Positions 17,355 to 25,227 of a stretch of DNA of 64,000 nt are shown in pieces. The position numbers were made by a program, and so were the translations under genes. The notes beneath the pieces were generated by a model. It saw nothing but the letters and a program-made list of their open reading frames with translations. It was not told the DNA's origin and made no database searches. Location of the stretch: NCBI RefSeq assembly GCF_900115665.1, contig NZ_FOXH01000003.1:421053-485052 (forward strand), given 5' to 3'. Source of the stretch: Pseudarcicella hirudinis (lineage in GTDB: Bacteria; Bacteroidota; Bacteroidia; Cytophagales; Spirosomataceae). The number at the start of each line of letters is the position of its first letter. The first letter of the stretch is position 1.

Positions 17355-18887
17355 ATGAAGAAACAAAACATAAAATTTCTGATAACAGTCATCTTTTCCA
17401 TGATTTCATGCAAAAGCGATTTCCTTGATCTGGCCAACCCAAATGTTCAGACCAGTGAAAGTTATTGGAAAACCGAAGATGATGCCTTAAAAGGCGTTAA
17501 TGCCATTTATCAGGGACTTTATTATGACGGGACCTTTCTGCGTTTTGCCCAATGCGCATTAGATTTCAGGGGAGATGATACCATGAGTCCGAGTACCTGG
17601 GATGTCATGTCAAATACCGGGTCTTTCAAATTGTTTAACAATACCATTATGCAGGAATGGTTGTGGACCGCATTTTTTGGAGGGGTAAACAGAGCAAACC
17701 TTGTTCTGGATAACATAGAAAATATTCCTTTTAAAGACCAAAACTATAAAAACAGGCTGAAAGGAGAGGCCTTATATCTAAGAGCCCTTAATAATTTTTA
17801 TCTGGTCAGTTTTTTCAATAATATCCCTCTGATTCTCAAATCTTATAAAAATTCCGGTGAGTATTTTCCTTCTCAGGCAACCCCTGAGGAGACCTGGACT
17901 CAGATAATGAAAGATTTTGATGACGCTTCAAAATTATTGCCTTCCGGTTATAGCAATGCCGATTTAGGCAGAGCCACAAAAGGAGCAGCATTAGCTTTTC
18001 TGGGAAAATCTTATCTGTTTAATAAAAGATACGCTGAAGCAGCTTTGAAGTTTAAAGAAGTAATTGATTCAAAAATATATAACCTTGTCAGTAATTACGG
18101 GGAAAATTTTACCGAATCGGGTGAAAACAATCCGGAATCTATTTTTGAAGTACAGTTTTCCAGAGAGGCAGGCGGGACTACCATAGGCTGGGTAGATGTA
18201 CCAAATGCAGACTGGTCTAAGACAACTGCCAGAGCAGTTACTTACGCTCCTGCACCTTTCGGTTGGAATGATGCTGCACCTACCAAATGGATTTTTGAGG
18301 AGTTTAAGAAGGAAAAGACGATTGAGGATCAGGTTGACCCCAGATTGAAAGTGTCGATTTACTATAATTATCCTGACTGCAAACTTTACGGACAGTCTTT
18401 TCAGCAGGTTTATGCAAATGAAACTGATAAACTGGGCATGAAAAAGTATGGAAACGGGGATAGTGGCGTTATTGATGAAAAAGACTGGCGCTCCGGGATT
18501 AATGAAAGACTAATGAGGTATTCGGATGTGCTGCTGATGTATGCGGAATGTCTGAATGAATTGGGAAATACAGGACTATGTGCCGATTATATTCAAAAAG
18601 TAAGAAACCGGGTGAAATTACCTGACCGCTCTACAGAATTTGCGGGATTTACACAGGCACAGATGCGGGAACAACTGAGTCATGAAAGAGCTTTGGAATT
18701 TGCTTTTGAAGGACATCGGTTTGACGATATTCATCGCTGGGGCTGGTTGAAAGACCCTCTTAAACTGACGGAATTAAAACAACATGATGCTGAGTTTAAC
18801 AGCTATGTTCAGGGAAGAGAATTCTTTTCTATCCCTCAGGCAGAAATTCAGGTAAATCCTAATCTCAGACAAAATCCAGGTTATTAG
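17355..18887 (+). CDS. SusD/RagB-family nutrient-binding lipoprotein
   Basis: SusD proteins form the lid of the SusC channel and bind the substrate at the cell surface. The 510-residue protein starts with a lipoprotein signal: the lipobox cysteine is in MISCKSDFLDL (Cys19). The helical TPR-like body includes LKGEALYLRALNNFYLV and GAALAFLGKSYLFNKRYAEA. The C-terminal signature of the family, RALEFAFEGHRFDDIHRWG, is present, and the protein ends with LRQNPGY, a common SusD ending. It follows susC by 14 nt. Substrate unknown. Confidence 0.95.
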   Translation: MKKQNIKFLITVIFSMISCKSDFLDLANPNVQTSESYWKTEDDALKGVNAIYQGLYYDGTFLRFAQCALDFRGDDTMSPSTWDVMSNTGSFKLFNNTIMQEWLWTAFFGGVNRANLVLDNIENIPFKDQNYKNRLKGEALYLRALNNFYLVSFFNNIPLILKSYKNSGEYFPSQATPEETWTQIMKDFDDASKLLPSGYSNADLGRATKGAALAFLGKSYLFNKRYAEAALKFKEVIDSKIYNLVSNYGENFTESGENNPESIFEVQFSREAGGTTIGWVDVPNADWSKTTARAVTYAPAPFGWNDAAPTKWIFEEFKKEKTIEDQVDPRLKVSIYYNYPDCKLYGQSFQQVYANETDKLGMKKYGNGDSGVIDEKDWRSGINERLMRYSDVLLMYAECLNELGNTGLCADYIQKVRNRVKLPDRSTEFAGFTQAQMREQLSHERALEFAFEGHRFDDIHRWGWLKDPLKLTELKQHDAEFNSYVQGREFFSIPQAEIQVNPNLRQNPGY

Positions 18888-18907
18888 TCTGAAATACAGA
18901 TACCTGA

Positions 18908-18940
18908 AAACAAAAAGAATCGTCGCCGGAGCAACGATTC
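18908..18940 (-). terminator. Terminator of the esterase gene (minus strand)
   Basis: Arms GAATCGTCGC and GCAACGATTC form a 10-bp stem with one mismatch. Read on the minus strand it is followed by a T-run, so it should terminate the 19000-19800 gene; the plus strand after it lacks a T-run. Confidence 0.6.
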
Positions 18941-18999
18941 CTGAGGGTAACAACTGTTTTAAATTAAATTGATTTGGGTAAATTTGATTGTGGATAATA

Positions 19000-19800
19000 T
19001 CAGAAACGGACTTTCTTTCTTTTATGAGAAAAAAGCCAGCTTAGTAGATCAGGCTCCTGAAAAACATTGTCCCAGCTGTTATGATTTACATTAGGGTATT
19101 CTTTATATTGAACATCAACTTTCAACTCTTTTAATTTCTCTACCATTTTTCTGGAAAGGTTAACATCTACAACCTGATCTATGCTGCCATGAAAAACACG
19201 AAATGAAGTTTTATTGACACTCTTGTTATATTTCTCCACATCTCCTCCGCCACAAATAGGAACTGCTGCTGCAAAAATAGAAGGATAGCGGTAAAGGGCT
19301 TCAAAAGTACCCATTCCTCCCATCGAAAGTCCGATAATATAAAGATGAGTTTTATCAACGCTCTCAGTATTACAGATGTTTTTAACGATATCAATGGCTG
19401 AAACTAAAGGCCATGTTGGTTGACGCGAATAATCAAACTGAAGGTCTAAGGGTGTTTTGGTACGATCTACTTTTACAGAACTCCAGTAACTGTCTTCAGG
19501 ACATTGCGGGATTATAACGAAGCAAGGGTAATTATTTCTGTTTTCATCTTTCAGGAAAAGCTTTGCTCCATGAGTAAGCTGCTTTTCATTGTCGTTGCCC
19601 CGTTCTCCTGCTCCGTGGAGGAATAGAATCAAAGGATATTTTTTGGTTTTATCGTAATTAGCCGGATAAAGAATGCGGTAAGGTAAAATCTTTCCTTCAG
19701 GATTTACATATTCTTTTTTCTGATATTCATTCAGATCCTGTGCGGAAATAGTACCTGTGATATAACAAATGATCAGGAATGAAAGGAGAATTTTTTTCAT
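19000..19800 (-). CDS. Secreted alpha/beta-hydrolase (esterase, CE1/prolyl-oligopeptidase-like)
   Basis: A 266-residue exported hydrolase with a signal peptide (about 1-20, ending GTISAQ). The oxyanion-hole region is LILFLHGAGERG (about 57-68), and the nucleophile serine lies in GLSMGGMG. The acid is probably an aspartate in HGSIDQVVDV and the base histidine is in NVNHNSWDNVF. This layout is common in Bacteroidota enzymes annotated as carboxylesterase or dienelactone-hydrolase-like, including feruloyl/acetyl esterases near Sus loci. It converges on the SusC/SusD pair, so removing ester decorations from the imported glycan is plausible but unproved. Two palindromes lie upstream of its start. 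The very basic C-terminus (KRKKVRF) is unusual for a soluble periplasmic enzyme. Confidence 0.82.
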   Translation of the reverse strand: MKKILLSFLIICYITGTISAQDLNEYQKKEYVNPEGKILPYRILYPANYDKTKKYPLILFLHGAGERGNDNEKQLTHGAKLFLKDENRNNYPCFVIIPQCPEDSYWSSVKVDRTKTPLDLQFDYSRQPTWPLVSAIDIVKNICNTESVDKTHLYIIGLSMGGMGTFEALYRYPSIFAAAVPICGGGDVEKYNKSVNKTSFRVFHGSIDQVVDVNLSRKMVEKLKELKVDVQYKEYPNVNHNSWDNVFQEPDLLSWLFSHKRKKVRF

Positions 19801-19867
19801 AATTTAAAGCGGGCATATTTTAAAGGAAATCTCCGAAGGAGAATACTTATAAAATTCTTAGGAAATA

Positions 19868-19926
19868 ATCATTGTACCAATGTGATACAATGATAGTTCA
19901 TATTCTTGAAATATTCAAAATATTTC
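19868..19926 (-). promoter_or_regulatory. Two palindromes upstream of the esterase gene
   Basis: ATCATTGTA/TACAATGAT (19868-19876 and 19886-19894, 9-nt spacer) and GAAATATT/AATATTTC (19908-19915 and 19919-19926, 3-nt spacer) are perfect inverted repeats 70-130 nt before the esterase start. Neither has a T-run. They are candidate operators. Confidence 0.5.
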
Positions 19927-20040
19927 TGATTTTTTGAATAGGTCCTGCGGCTTAATAATTAAGAATACGGGCTTAAACGTATCCTGTGATATTATTTGGT
20001 ATAATTAAAACCGGATTAGTGCGTATAACTGGTATTACAG

Positions 20041-20075
20041 AAAAAGCCCCGAAAATCAAATTTCCAGGGCTTTTG
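20041..20075 (-). terminator. Terminator of the HipA-like/DUF3037 operon
   Basis: AAAAGCCC and GGGCTTTT form a stem; on the minus strand a T-run follows. It lies just past the stop codon of the DUF3037 gene. Confidence 0.75.
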
Positions 20076-20092
20076 AGCGAAATATAATAATT

Positions 20093-20953
20093 TTATTCCC
20101 CAACAATCTGTGCCACTAATTCTTCAGTATATTCTTCGATGTCTCCTTCCTCAATAATTCTTTTGGGGGATGGAATAGAATCAAGAACCCTTAATGCTTT
20201 ATCGTAGGCAGGAAAAAGATTCTTTGCAGATGGACGGGAAACGAAAAGATCAAAAGTGTAATTTTCAGCCTTAGCAATTGCATTTAATAAAGTCAGGTAA
20301 CCAAAATTTCTGGCAGACTTTTCCTGAATACCTTCTTCCGTCTCTAAATCAAAAGCCATAGGCTTAACCAGATGTTTTTGATGGTTTTGCCATTCATAAT
20401 CAAATTTTAGACTTATCTCGTTAGACGTTACGATTATATCTTTCTTTAAATACTGCTCAACATTTTTATTCTTATAAATGATGCTTTTGAATAATTTCTG
20501 ACTAATATATTTTTCATTACGCTGATTATCTCTGTGCAAAGGTTCTTCATAATCACTAAAATATAGCTCATAATAAGATGATGCTAGTTCTTCGCAATTT
20601 TCAATATCTAATATTCCTGTTCGGAACTCTCCAAACTGTAATGCAGTAGCATCTTCCAGTAAAAATTCACGGGCAACAAATATTTGAGGTTTGGCCAATA
20701 AATCATCATAAAACAGGTCCCAGTTAGCTGTAACTGATTGAGCTTTTTGTTTAATACCTTTTAAATGAGCCTTGACAAACCATTCTGAGAAGTTTAGATA
20801 ACTGTGTGATAGCCTTGATAACCTGGTTGGAGCGTGGAATATGACTCGTTTTTGCCGAGGAAAAATAAACAAAATACCCACATTCAACGCTTCGCCAGAC
20901 GCCGCCGAATGAACGTATCGTAAAAGGCTATATGTGAAAATATTTGTATTCAT
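20093..20953 (-). CDS. DUF3037-family protein
   Basis: The 286-residue protein starts with the DUF3037 pattern: FTYSLLRYVHSAASGEALNVG followed by ILFIFPRQKRVIFHA. This is a compact alpha/beta domain found in many bacteria next to HipA-like kinase genes. The C-terminal half contains no motif I recognise and ends in an acidic stretch. No signal or membrane segment is present, so it is cytoplasmic. Its ATG overlaps the stop of the kinase gene by 4 nt, which implies translational coupling and probably a complex or substrate/regulator relationship. Function is unknown. Confidence 0.78.
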   Translation of the reverse strand: MNTNIFTYSLLRYVHSAASGEALNVGILFIFPRQKRVIFHAPTRLSRLSHSYLNFSEWFVKAHLKGIKQKAQSVTANWDLFYDDLLAKPQIFVAREFLLEDATALQFGEFRTGILDIENCEELASSYYELYFSDYEEPLHRDNQRNEKYISQKLFKSIIYKNKNVEQYLKKDIIVTSNEISLKFDYEWQNHQKHLVKPMAFDLETEEGIQEKSARNFGYLTLLNAIAKAENYTFDLFVSRPSAKNLFPAYDKALRVLDSIPSPKRIIEEGDIEEYTEELVAQIVGE

Positions 20954-21747
20954 TGTAGTATTCCTTTCAAATGATTGACAAAAGTATGGCTATTTTGCTT
21001 TGCATTCCATAAATATTTTTGTAAAATCTCTATATCCGGTGAGGCAAAATTTTCCTTTTCTATCTGTTCAACGTAAGAATCCAGGACATTAACGTTTAAA
21101 CGCTTTAAAAGTTCTTCAAAATCAGCGAAAAAGCCTTCTATTGTTTGCCTATTATGACCTGATAAAAATGGATAAAAAACATGATTGTGATATGGAAAAG
21201 TCCAAAGTGGCGATTCCCAACTTTCAAAGCCATGATTTGTACTTAAACAAAACTCATGATCTATTAAATAAATGTCATGATTCCGGATTAATAAATTCGA
21301 TTTTTCTACAAAACGCCTGTCCAGATTTCCAACAAGAATATCAAATGCGAAAACAGTATCAATTCCAGAAAGCCCTTCTAAAGTATTTTTTGAAATATTT
21401 TTTCCAAAATTATTTGTTCCGGATAAATACTCACAGCCAAAATTTAATCGTGCTTCTTTTTGTATAATTTCTTTGCTTAATTCATCAGGAAGGGTTTTCA
21501 TAAAAGCATCATCAAATCGAATCAATGCTGGTTGAGGAGTCAATAAATCAAATTCATTTATCAAAGCAACGGTGAGTATATCTTTGGCTAAGGCCATGTT
21601 TACCTGGACCTCGGTTTTATTGTATAATTTGACTACGAATTGTTGAAGTTCTCTCTTATCATTTCTTACTGTTACAATGATAGGACGGGTTCTTCCTCCT
21701 TTCTCAATTCTACTCTCAAAAGTTGTGGCTTTGTAGATAGGTAACAA
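20950..21747 (-). CDS. HipA-like kinase family protein
   Basis: The 265-residue protein belongs to the short HipA-like kinase family (HipA_2 type), related to the HipA toxin kinase but lacking its N-terminal domain. Visible are the nucleotide-binding sheet with FVVKLYN (lysine at about 40), the catalytic-loop-like DILVGNLDRR (about 143-152) and the metal-binding LIDHEFCL (about 166-173). These resemble the HxxN...D kinase core, so ATP-dependent phosphorylation is likely. The target is unknown. It has a good promoter just upstream and is coupled to the DUF3037 gene. No HipB-type DNA-binding antitoxin is adjacent, so this is not a classical hipBA module. Confidence 0.78.
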   Translation of the reverse strand: MLPIYKATTFESRIEKGGRTRPIIVTVRNDKRELQQFVVKLYNKTEVQVNMALAKDILTVALINEFDLLTPQPALIRFDDAFMKTLPDELSKEIIQKEARLNFGCEYLSGTNNFGKNISKNTLEGLSGIDTVFAFDILVGNLDRRFVEKSNLLIRNHDIYLIDHEFCLSTNHGFESWESPLWTFPYHNHVFYPFLSGHNRQTIEGFFADFEELLKRLNVNVLDSYVEQIEKENFASPDIEILQKYLWNAKQNSHTFVNHLKGILQ

Positions 21748-21775
21748 ATTGGTATCTGTTTAAATTAACAATACC

Positions 21776-21808
21776 TAAATATACAATTTATTCCTAACCT
21801 TTGTCAAA
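21776..21808 (-). promoter_or_regulatory. Promoter of the HipA-like/DUF3037 operon
   Basis: On the minus strand TTTG (21808-21805), a 21-nt spacer and TATATTTA (21783-21776) fit the promoter with one mismatch in the last -7 base. It lies 29 nt before the kinase start. Confidence 0.55.
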
Positions 21809-21913
21809 TGCCTTCTGTAATGCTGTTATGATAAGTAAAGAACGTATAGAATTATTTACTTATTCTCAGCTTTTCGACTGATCTTAACTATCGTTGAGAA
21901 TACCCGAATTAAA

Positions 21914-21949
21914 CCAAAAAACCCTTCAGAGTTGCCTCTGAAGGGTTTG
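21914..21949 (-). terminator. Terminator after tRNA-Phe
   Basis: The perfect stem AACCCTTCAGAG / CTCTGAAGGGTT with a 4-nt loop is followed on the minus strand by a T-run. It abuts the 3' end of the tRNA gene. Confidence 0.88.
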
Positions 21950-22022
21950 TGGTAAAGGGCGGACTCGAACCGCCGACACACGGATTTTCAGTCCGATGCT
22001 CTACCAACTGAGCTACTTCACC
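21950..22022 (-). tRNA. tRNA-Phe (anticodon GAA)
   Basis: The minus strand folds into a canonical cloverleaf: acceptor GGTGAAG / CTTTACC, D arm with GCTCAGTTGGTAGAGC, anticodon loop CTGAAAA with GAA at 21989-21987, and a T arm with GGTTCGAGTCC. CCA is not encoded. It has its own promoter and terminator. Confidence 0.96.
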
Positions 22023-22068
22023 TTGACTGCCCGATTTTTGTTAACACTGTGTCTGTGTTTCGGGACTG

Positions 22069-22099
22069 CAAAATTAGAGGATGTTTTTTTTTAATCCAA
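22069..22099 (-). promoter_or_regulatory. Promoter of tRNA-Phe
   Basis: On the minus strand TTG (22099-22097), a 20-nt spacer and TAATTTTG (22076-22069) match the consensus exactly, about 45 nt before the mature tRNA. Confidence 0.75.
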
Positions 22100-22224
22100 G
22101 AGGTCAATTGAAAAAAAATCAATAAAAATTGTATCTGCCTGATTTTCTGTGAAATAAAAATAAAACTTTTTTTCAAATTTGTAAAAAACGTATGGTTTGA
22201 ACATGAAAATTATCAAAAATCAGG

Positions 22225-22800
22225 ATGAAATTTAAAAAAGAGTCACAAATAGAAGCTTTCGTCGTCGGCGTTTTTATTTCAGAAACCCCGAAATCTCTGA
22301 TTTCTACCTCTTATTCCGGAATAGATATAAGTTTAGAAGGATTTTCTGGAGATAAACATTCAGGTTTCGGACGAAAAACTGATGCCAGAGATACGCACCG
22401 CTATAAAAAAGGAACTGTTGTATGGAATAGCCGGCAGTGGTCGGCCGTATCAGTGGAGGAACTTCAGTTTGTAAGAGAGAAAATGGATTTACCTGAACTT
22501 CTTCCGGAATGGCTTGGCGCAAATCTTTGCATTCAGGGGATTCCTGCCTTTACACAGTTAAAACCTTTAACACAATTGCTTTTTATAAGTAAGACCAACG
22601 AAGAAACGAGCCTGATTGTGTATGAAGAGAACTTTCCTTGCATAGGTCCTGCCAGAGTGATAGAAAGTCAGTTTGACTTTAAAGCAAAAGTTCCTTTTGT
22701 GAAAGCTGCAATGGGGAAAAGAGGGTTGGTGGGATGGGTTGAGAAAGCAGGACGAATTTCTATAGGAGACAGGGTTGAAGTTTGGAGTCCGCAGGTTTGA
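22225..22800 (+). CDS. MOSC domain-containing protein
   Basis: The 191-residue protein is a single MOSC (molybdenum cofactor sulfurase C-terminal-like) domain. Family members carry or transfer sulfur or reduce N-hydroxylated compounds through a molybdenum cofactor. Recognisable parts are GFSGDKHSGFG near residue 40, VWNSRQWSAVSVEEL, the GANLCIQGIP segment corresponding to the conserved GENL turn, and a cysteine in FPCIGPARV that occupies the usual conserved Cys position. The last strand ISIGDRVEVW ends the barrel. Nothing nearby indicates the substrate. Confidence 0.85.
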   Translation: MKFKKESQIEAFVVGVFISETPKSLISTSYSGIDISLEGFSGDKHSGFGRKTDARDTHRYKKGTVVWNSRQWSAVSVEELQFVREKMDLPELLPEWLGANLCIQGIPAFTQLKPLTQLLFISKTNEETSLIVYEENFPCIGPARVIESQFDFKAKVPFVKAAMGKRGLVGWVEKAGRISIGDRVEVWSPQV

Positions 22801-22846
22801 ATTGCTTAACCTGAATCAATGCTATTTATTCAGGTTAAGCAATTTT
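22800..22846. terminator. Bidirectional terminator between the MOSC and SpmAB genes
   Basis: A very long stem, AATTGCTTAACCTGAAT against ATTCAGGTTAAGCAATT, is flanked by A/T on both sides and lies between two convergent genes. Confidence 0.85.
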
Positions 22847-22855
22847 GTATAAATA

Positions 22856-24091
22856 CTAATGAAAAAACAGGTAGCTCACCAAAATAGCTGAGACAATTGA
22901 GGCGAAATCCGCAGTCAAACCAGCCCAAAGAGTATATCTCGTCTTTTTAATGTTTACAGAACCGAAATACAAGGCTACCACATAGAAAATCGTATCAGAA
23001 GAACCCTGGAAAACGCAGGACAATCTTCCTGCAAAGGAATCGGCCCCGAAGGTTTTCATATTGTCAATCATCATAGCTCTTGATCCGCTGGAGCTGAAAG
23101 GGTGCATTAGTGCGGTGGGAAGTGAATCTGAGAAATCTGTATTAAGGCCTGAAAAAGAAAAAGCATATTTTACGCCGTCCACCACCCAGGTAAGAGCCCC
23201 TGAATTTCTCAGTGCACTGATAGCAACGAGCATTCCGACCAGATAAGGAATAATTTTAACAGACGTTTCAAAACCGCTTTTGGCCCCTTCCACAAATGAG
23301 TCAAATAAATCAATTTTTTTCCTGACAGCTCCCAAAATAAAAGCCATCACAAAAAGATACAGGATAAGGTTACTGGCAACTTTAGAGGTTGTTTCTATTT
23401 CTTCTTTCGTCAGACCTGAAAAATACCAGAGTAGCACGCCTATAAATGCTGTTATTCCTCCCAGCCAGCTTAAGACCACAGGTTCAAAAAGGTTAATTCT
23501 TTGCCGGATTGCTACAAAAAGCAGACCTACCAACGTGGCAATATAAGTAGCAATAAGGCAAGGTATGAAAATATCTGAAGCATCTTTGGCTCCGTAAATC
23601 GACCTTTGTGCCATAATACTGAGTGGAATTAGCACTGGTCCTGCGCTATGAAGTGTCAGGAACATGATCTGGGCATTGGAAGCAGTATCTTTTTGCGGAT
23701 TCAGTTCCTGCAAACTTTGCATGGCTTTTAGTCCGAAAGGGGTGGCAGCATTGTCTAAGCCAAGCATATTTGCAGAGAAATTCATAATCATTTGCCCGTG
23801 AACCGGATGATTATCAGGAATTTCTGGAAATAATCTCTTGAAAAACGGGCCAATAATTCTGGCAAGAAAGTTGATTGCTCCGGCTTTTTCTCCAATATTC
23901 AGAAGACCCATGAAGAAAGTCATAACGCCTACCAGGGGAAGAGCGATTTTCATAACAGCCATTTCAGAGGAGTCAAAAATACCATCAACAATAAGTTTGA
24001 AAATCTCTGTGTCACCAAACAGAATCAGTTTGATAAGGGCTACAATGAATGCGATTACAAAAAATGCCAGCCAAAGGTAATTTAATGCCAT
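22856..24091 (-). CDS. Fused SpmA-SpmB nucleoside-recognition-domain membrane protein
   Basis: The 411-residue polytopic protein has two copies of the Gate (nucleoside recognition) fold in one chain: an SpmA-like half (about 1-200, with LGLDNAATPFGLKAMQSLQ) and an SpmB-like half (about 225-411, with VEGAKSGFETSVKIIPYLVG and HPFSSSGSRAMMID). In sporulating Firmicutes spmA and spmB are separate genes needed for core dehydration. In non-sporulating Bacteroidota the fused form is common and its role is unknown; a transport function is inferred from the Gate fold. The ATG start leads directly into the first membrane helix. Confidence 0.88.
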   Translation of the reverse strand: MALNYLWLAFFVIAFIVALIKLILFGDTEIFKLIVDGIFDSSEMAVMKIALPLVGVMTFFMGLLNIGEKAGAINFLARIIGPFFKRLFPEIPDNHPVHGQMIMNFSANMLGLDNAATPFGLKAMQSLQELNPQKDTASNAQIMFLTLHSAGPVLIPLSIMAQRSIYGAKDASDIFIPCLIATYIATLVGLLFVAIRQRINLFEPVVLSWLGGITAFIGVLLWYFSGLTKEEIETTSKVASNLILYLFVMAFILGAVRKKIDLFDSFVEGAKSGFETSVKIIPYLVGMLVAISALRNSGALTWVVDGVKYAFSFSGLNTDFSDSLPTALMHPFSSSGSRAMMIDNMKTFGADSFAGRLSCVFQGSSDTIFYVVALYFGSVNIKKTRYTLWAGLTADFASIVSAILVSYLFFH

Positions 24092-24298
24092 ATTTGATAG
24101 ATTGTTGTAAATGTTAAACTTTGATTCCTGAAACTAAACATATATACCAATAGGTTTCAAAAATTCTGAGGACTTGTCCGGGTTAAGATTCATTCCTGAT
24201 TGCCTTCGCTAACCAAAAGGTAATATTTCAGGAAATGCGTTAGAATGTTTAAATACTGGCTAAATTTAGACTAATATTTGTAATCAACAGAATTTGTC

Positions 24299-25009
24299 AT
24301 GAAAAAAGTGATTTTTATAAACGCTATTTTGCTGAGCTTTTCATTTGGAATATTCTCGCAACAGAGTCCCTCAAAAAATAAAAAGACCCCGACCCCCTGC
24401 CCTTATGAAGTTCAGATGCAGAAACAGGGTCTGGTTGACGTGCAGACCATAGATAAGTCTTTATTGGTGGAATTGAAATACTCAACAACTGACAATTTTG
24501 TAGGAAAAGACGTTTACGGATGTATTACAAAATGTTTTATGCAGAAAGAGCCTGCTGAAATGCTGGCAAAAGCCAACCGGATTTTAAAAGAGAAGAAACC
24601 GGGTTATTGCCTGCTGATATATGACGGAGGCCGGCCGAACGCTATTCAGAAAGTTTTATGGAATACACTTAGCCAGTATCTGCCTAAAGAACGGGAAAAA
24701 TATGTCGCAGACCCGGTTCAGGGATCTATTCATAATTTTGGAAGTGCTGTTGATCTGACCGTTGCTGATGCAAAAGGAAAAGCACTTGATATGGGCACAA
24801 AGTTTGATTTCTTTGGAGAATTAGCTTATCCGGTAAAGGAGGAATATTTTTTAAAGACAGGCAGACTGACAAAACTTCAGATCCGGAATAGAAAATTACT
24901 CAGAGAGGTGATGAAACAGGCTGGTTTTATGCCGATTGACTATGAGTGGTGGCACTTCAATGCATTAGCCAGAGAGAAGGCGAAGCAACGGTACAAAATA
25001 ATTAATTAA
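24299..25009 (+). CDS. D-alanyl-D-alanine dipeptidase-like M15 peptidase (VanX/DdpX type)
   Basis: The 236-residue secreted zinc peptidase has a signal peptide (about 1-20). Zinc ligands are visible in GSIHNFGSAVDLTV (His and Asp of the SxHxxGxAxD motif) and in YEWWHF (Glu and His). The arginine of YDGGRPNAIQ matches the substrate-binding residue of the family. VanX cleaves D-Ala-D-Ala; chromosomal relatives act in peptidoglycan dipeptide recycling. There is no vanHA next to it, so a housekeeping cell-wall role is more likely than glycopeptide resistance. It is monocistronic. Confidence 0.9.
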   Translation: MKKVIFINAILLSFSFGIFSQQSPSKNKKTPTPCPYEVQMQKQGLVDVQTIDKSLLVELKYSTTDNFVGKDVYGCITKCFMQKEPAEMLAKANRILKEKKPGYCLLIYDGGRPNAIQKVLWNTLSQYLPKEREKYVADPVQGSIHNFGSAVDLTVADAKGKALDMGTKFDFFGELAYPVKEEYFLKTGRLTKLQIRNRKLLREVMKQAGFMPIDYEWWHFNALAREKAKQRYKIIN

Positions 25010-25227
25010 CACAACAATCCTTCATCTGACCACTGAATTTCTAATTCTGCCGTTTATCCAAAATCGTTTTTTGGCTTAAGTTTTCATTCGTAACATTGAA
25101 ACAATAAATGCCTGATCGACAAAAGGCCTGTAAATTGTTTGATTGTAGATAATTCATGGGTGTTATAAAGACTTTCAACGCAAAATGGTCTGACCATGTT
25201 ACATACATTAAACCGAATGATAACCAG

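Noticed and set aside
20950-21747. Classical hipBA toxin-antitoxin
   Set aside because: No HipB-like DNA-binding gene is adjacent and the kinase lacks the HipA N-terminal domain; the partner is DUF3037.
24299-25009. Glycopeptide resistance gene vanX
   Set aside because: The fold is VanX-like, but no vanH or vanA ligase is present; a chromosomal peptidoglycan-recycling role is more likely.
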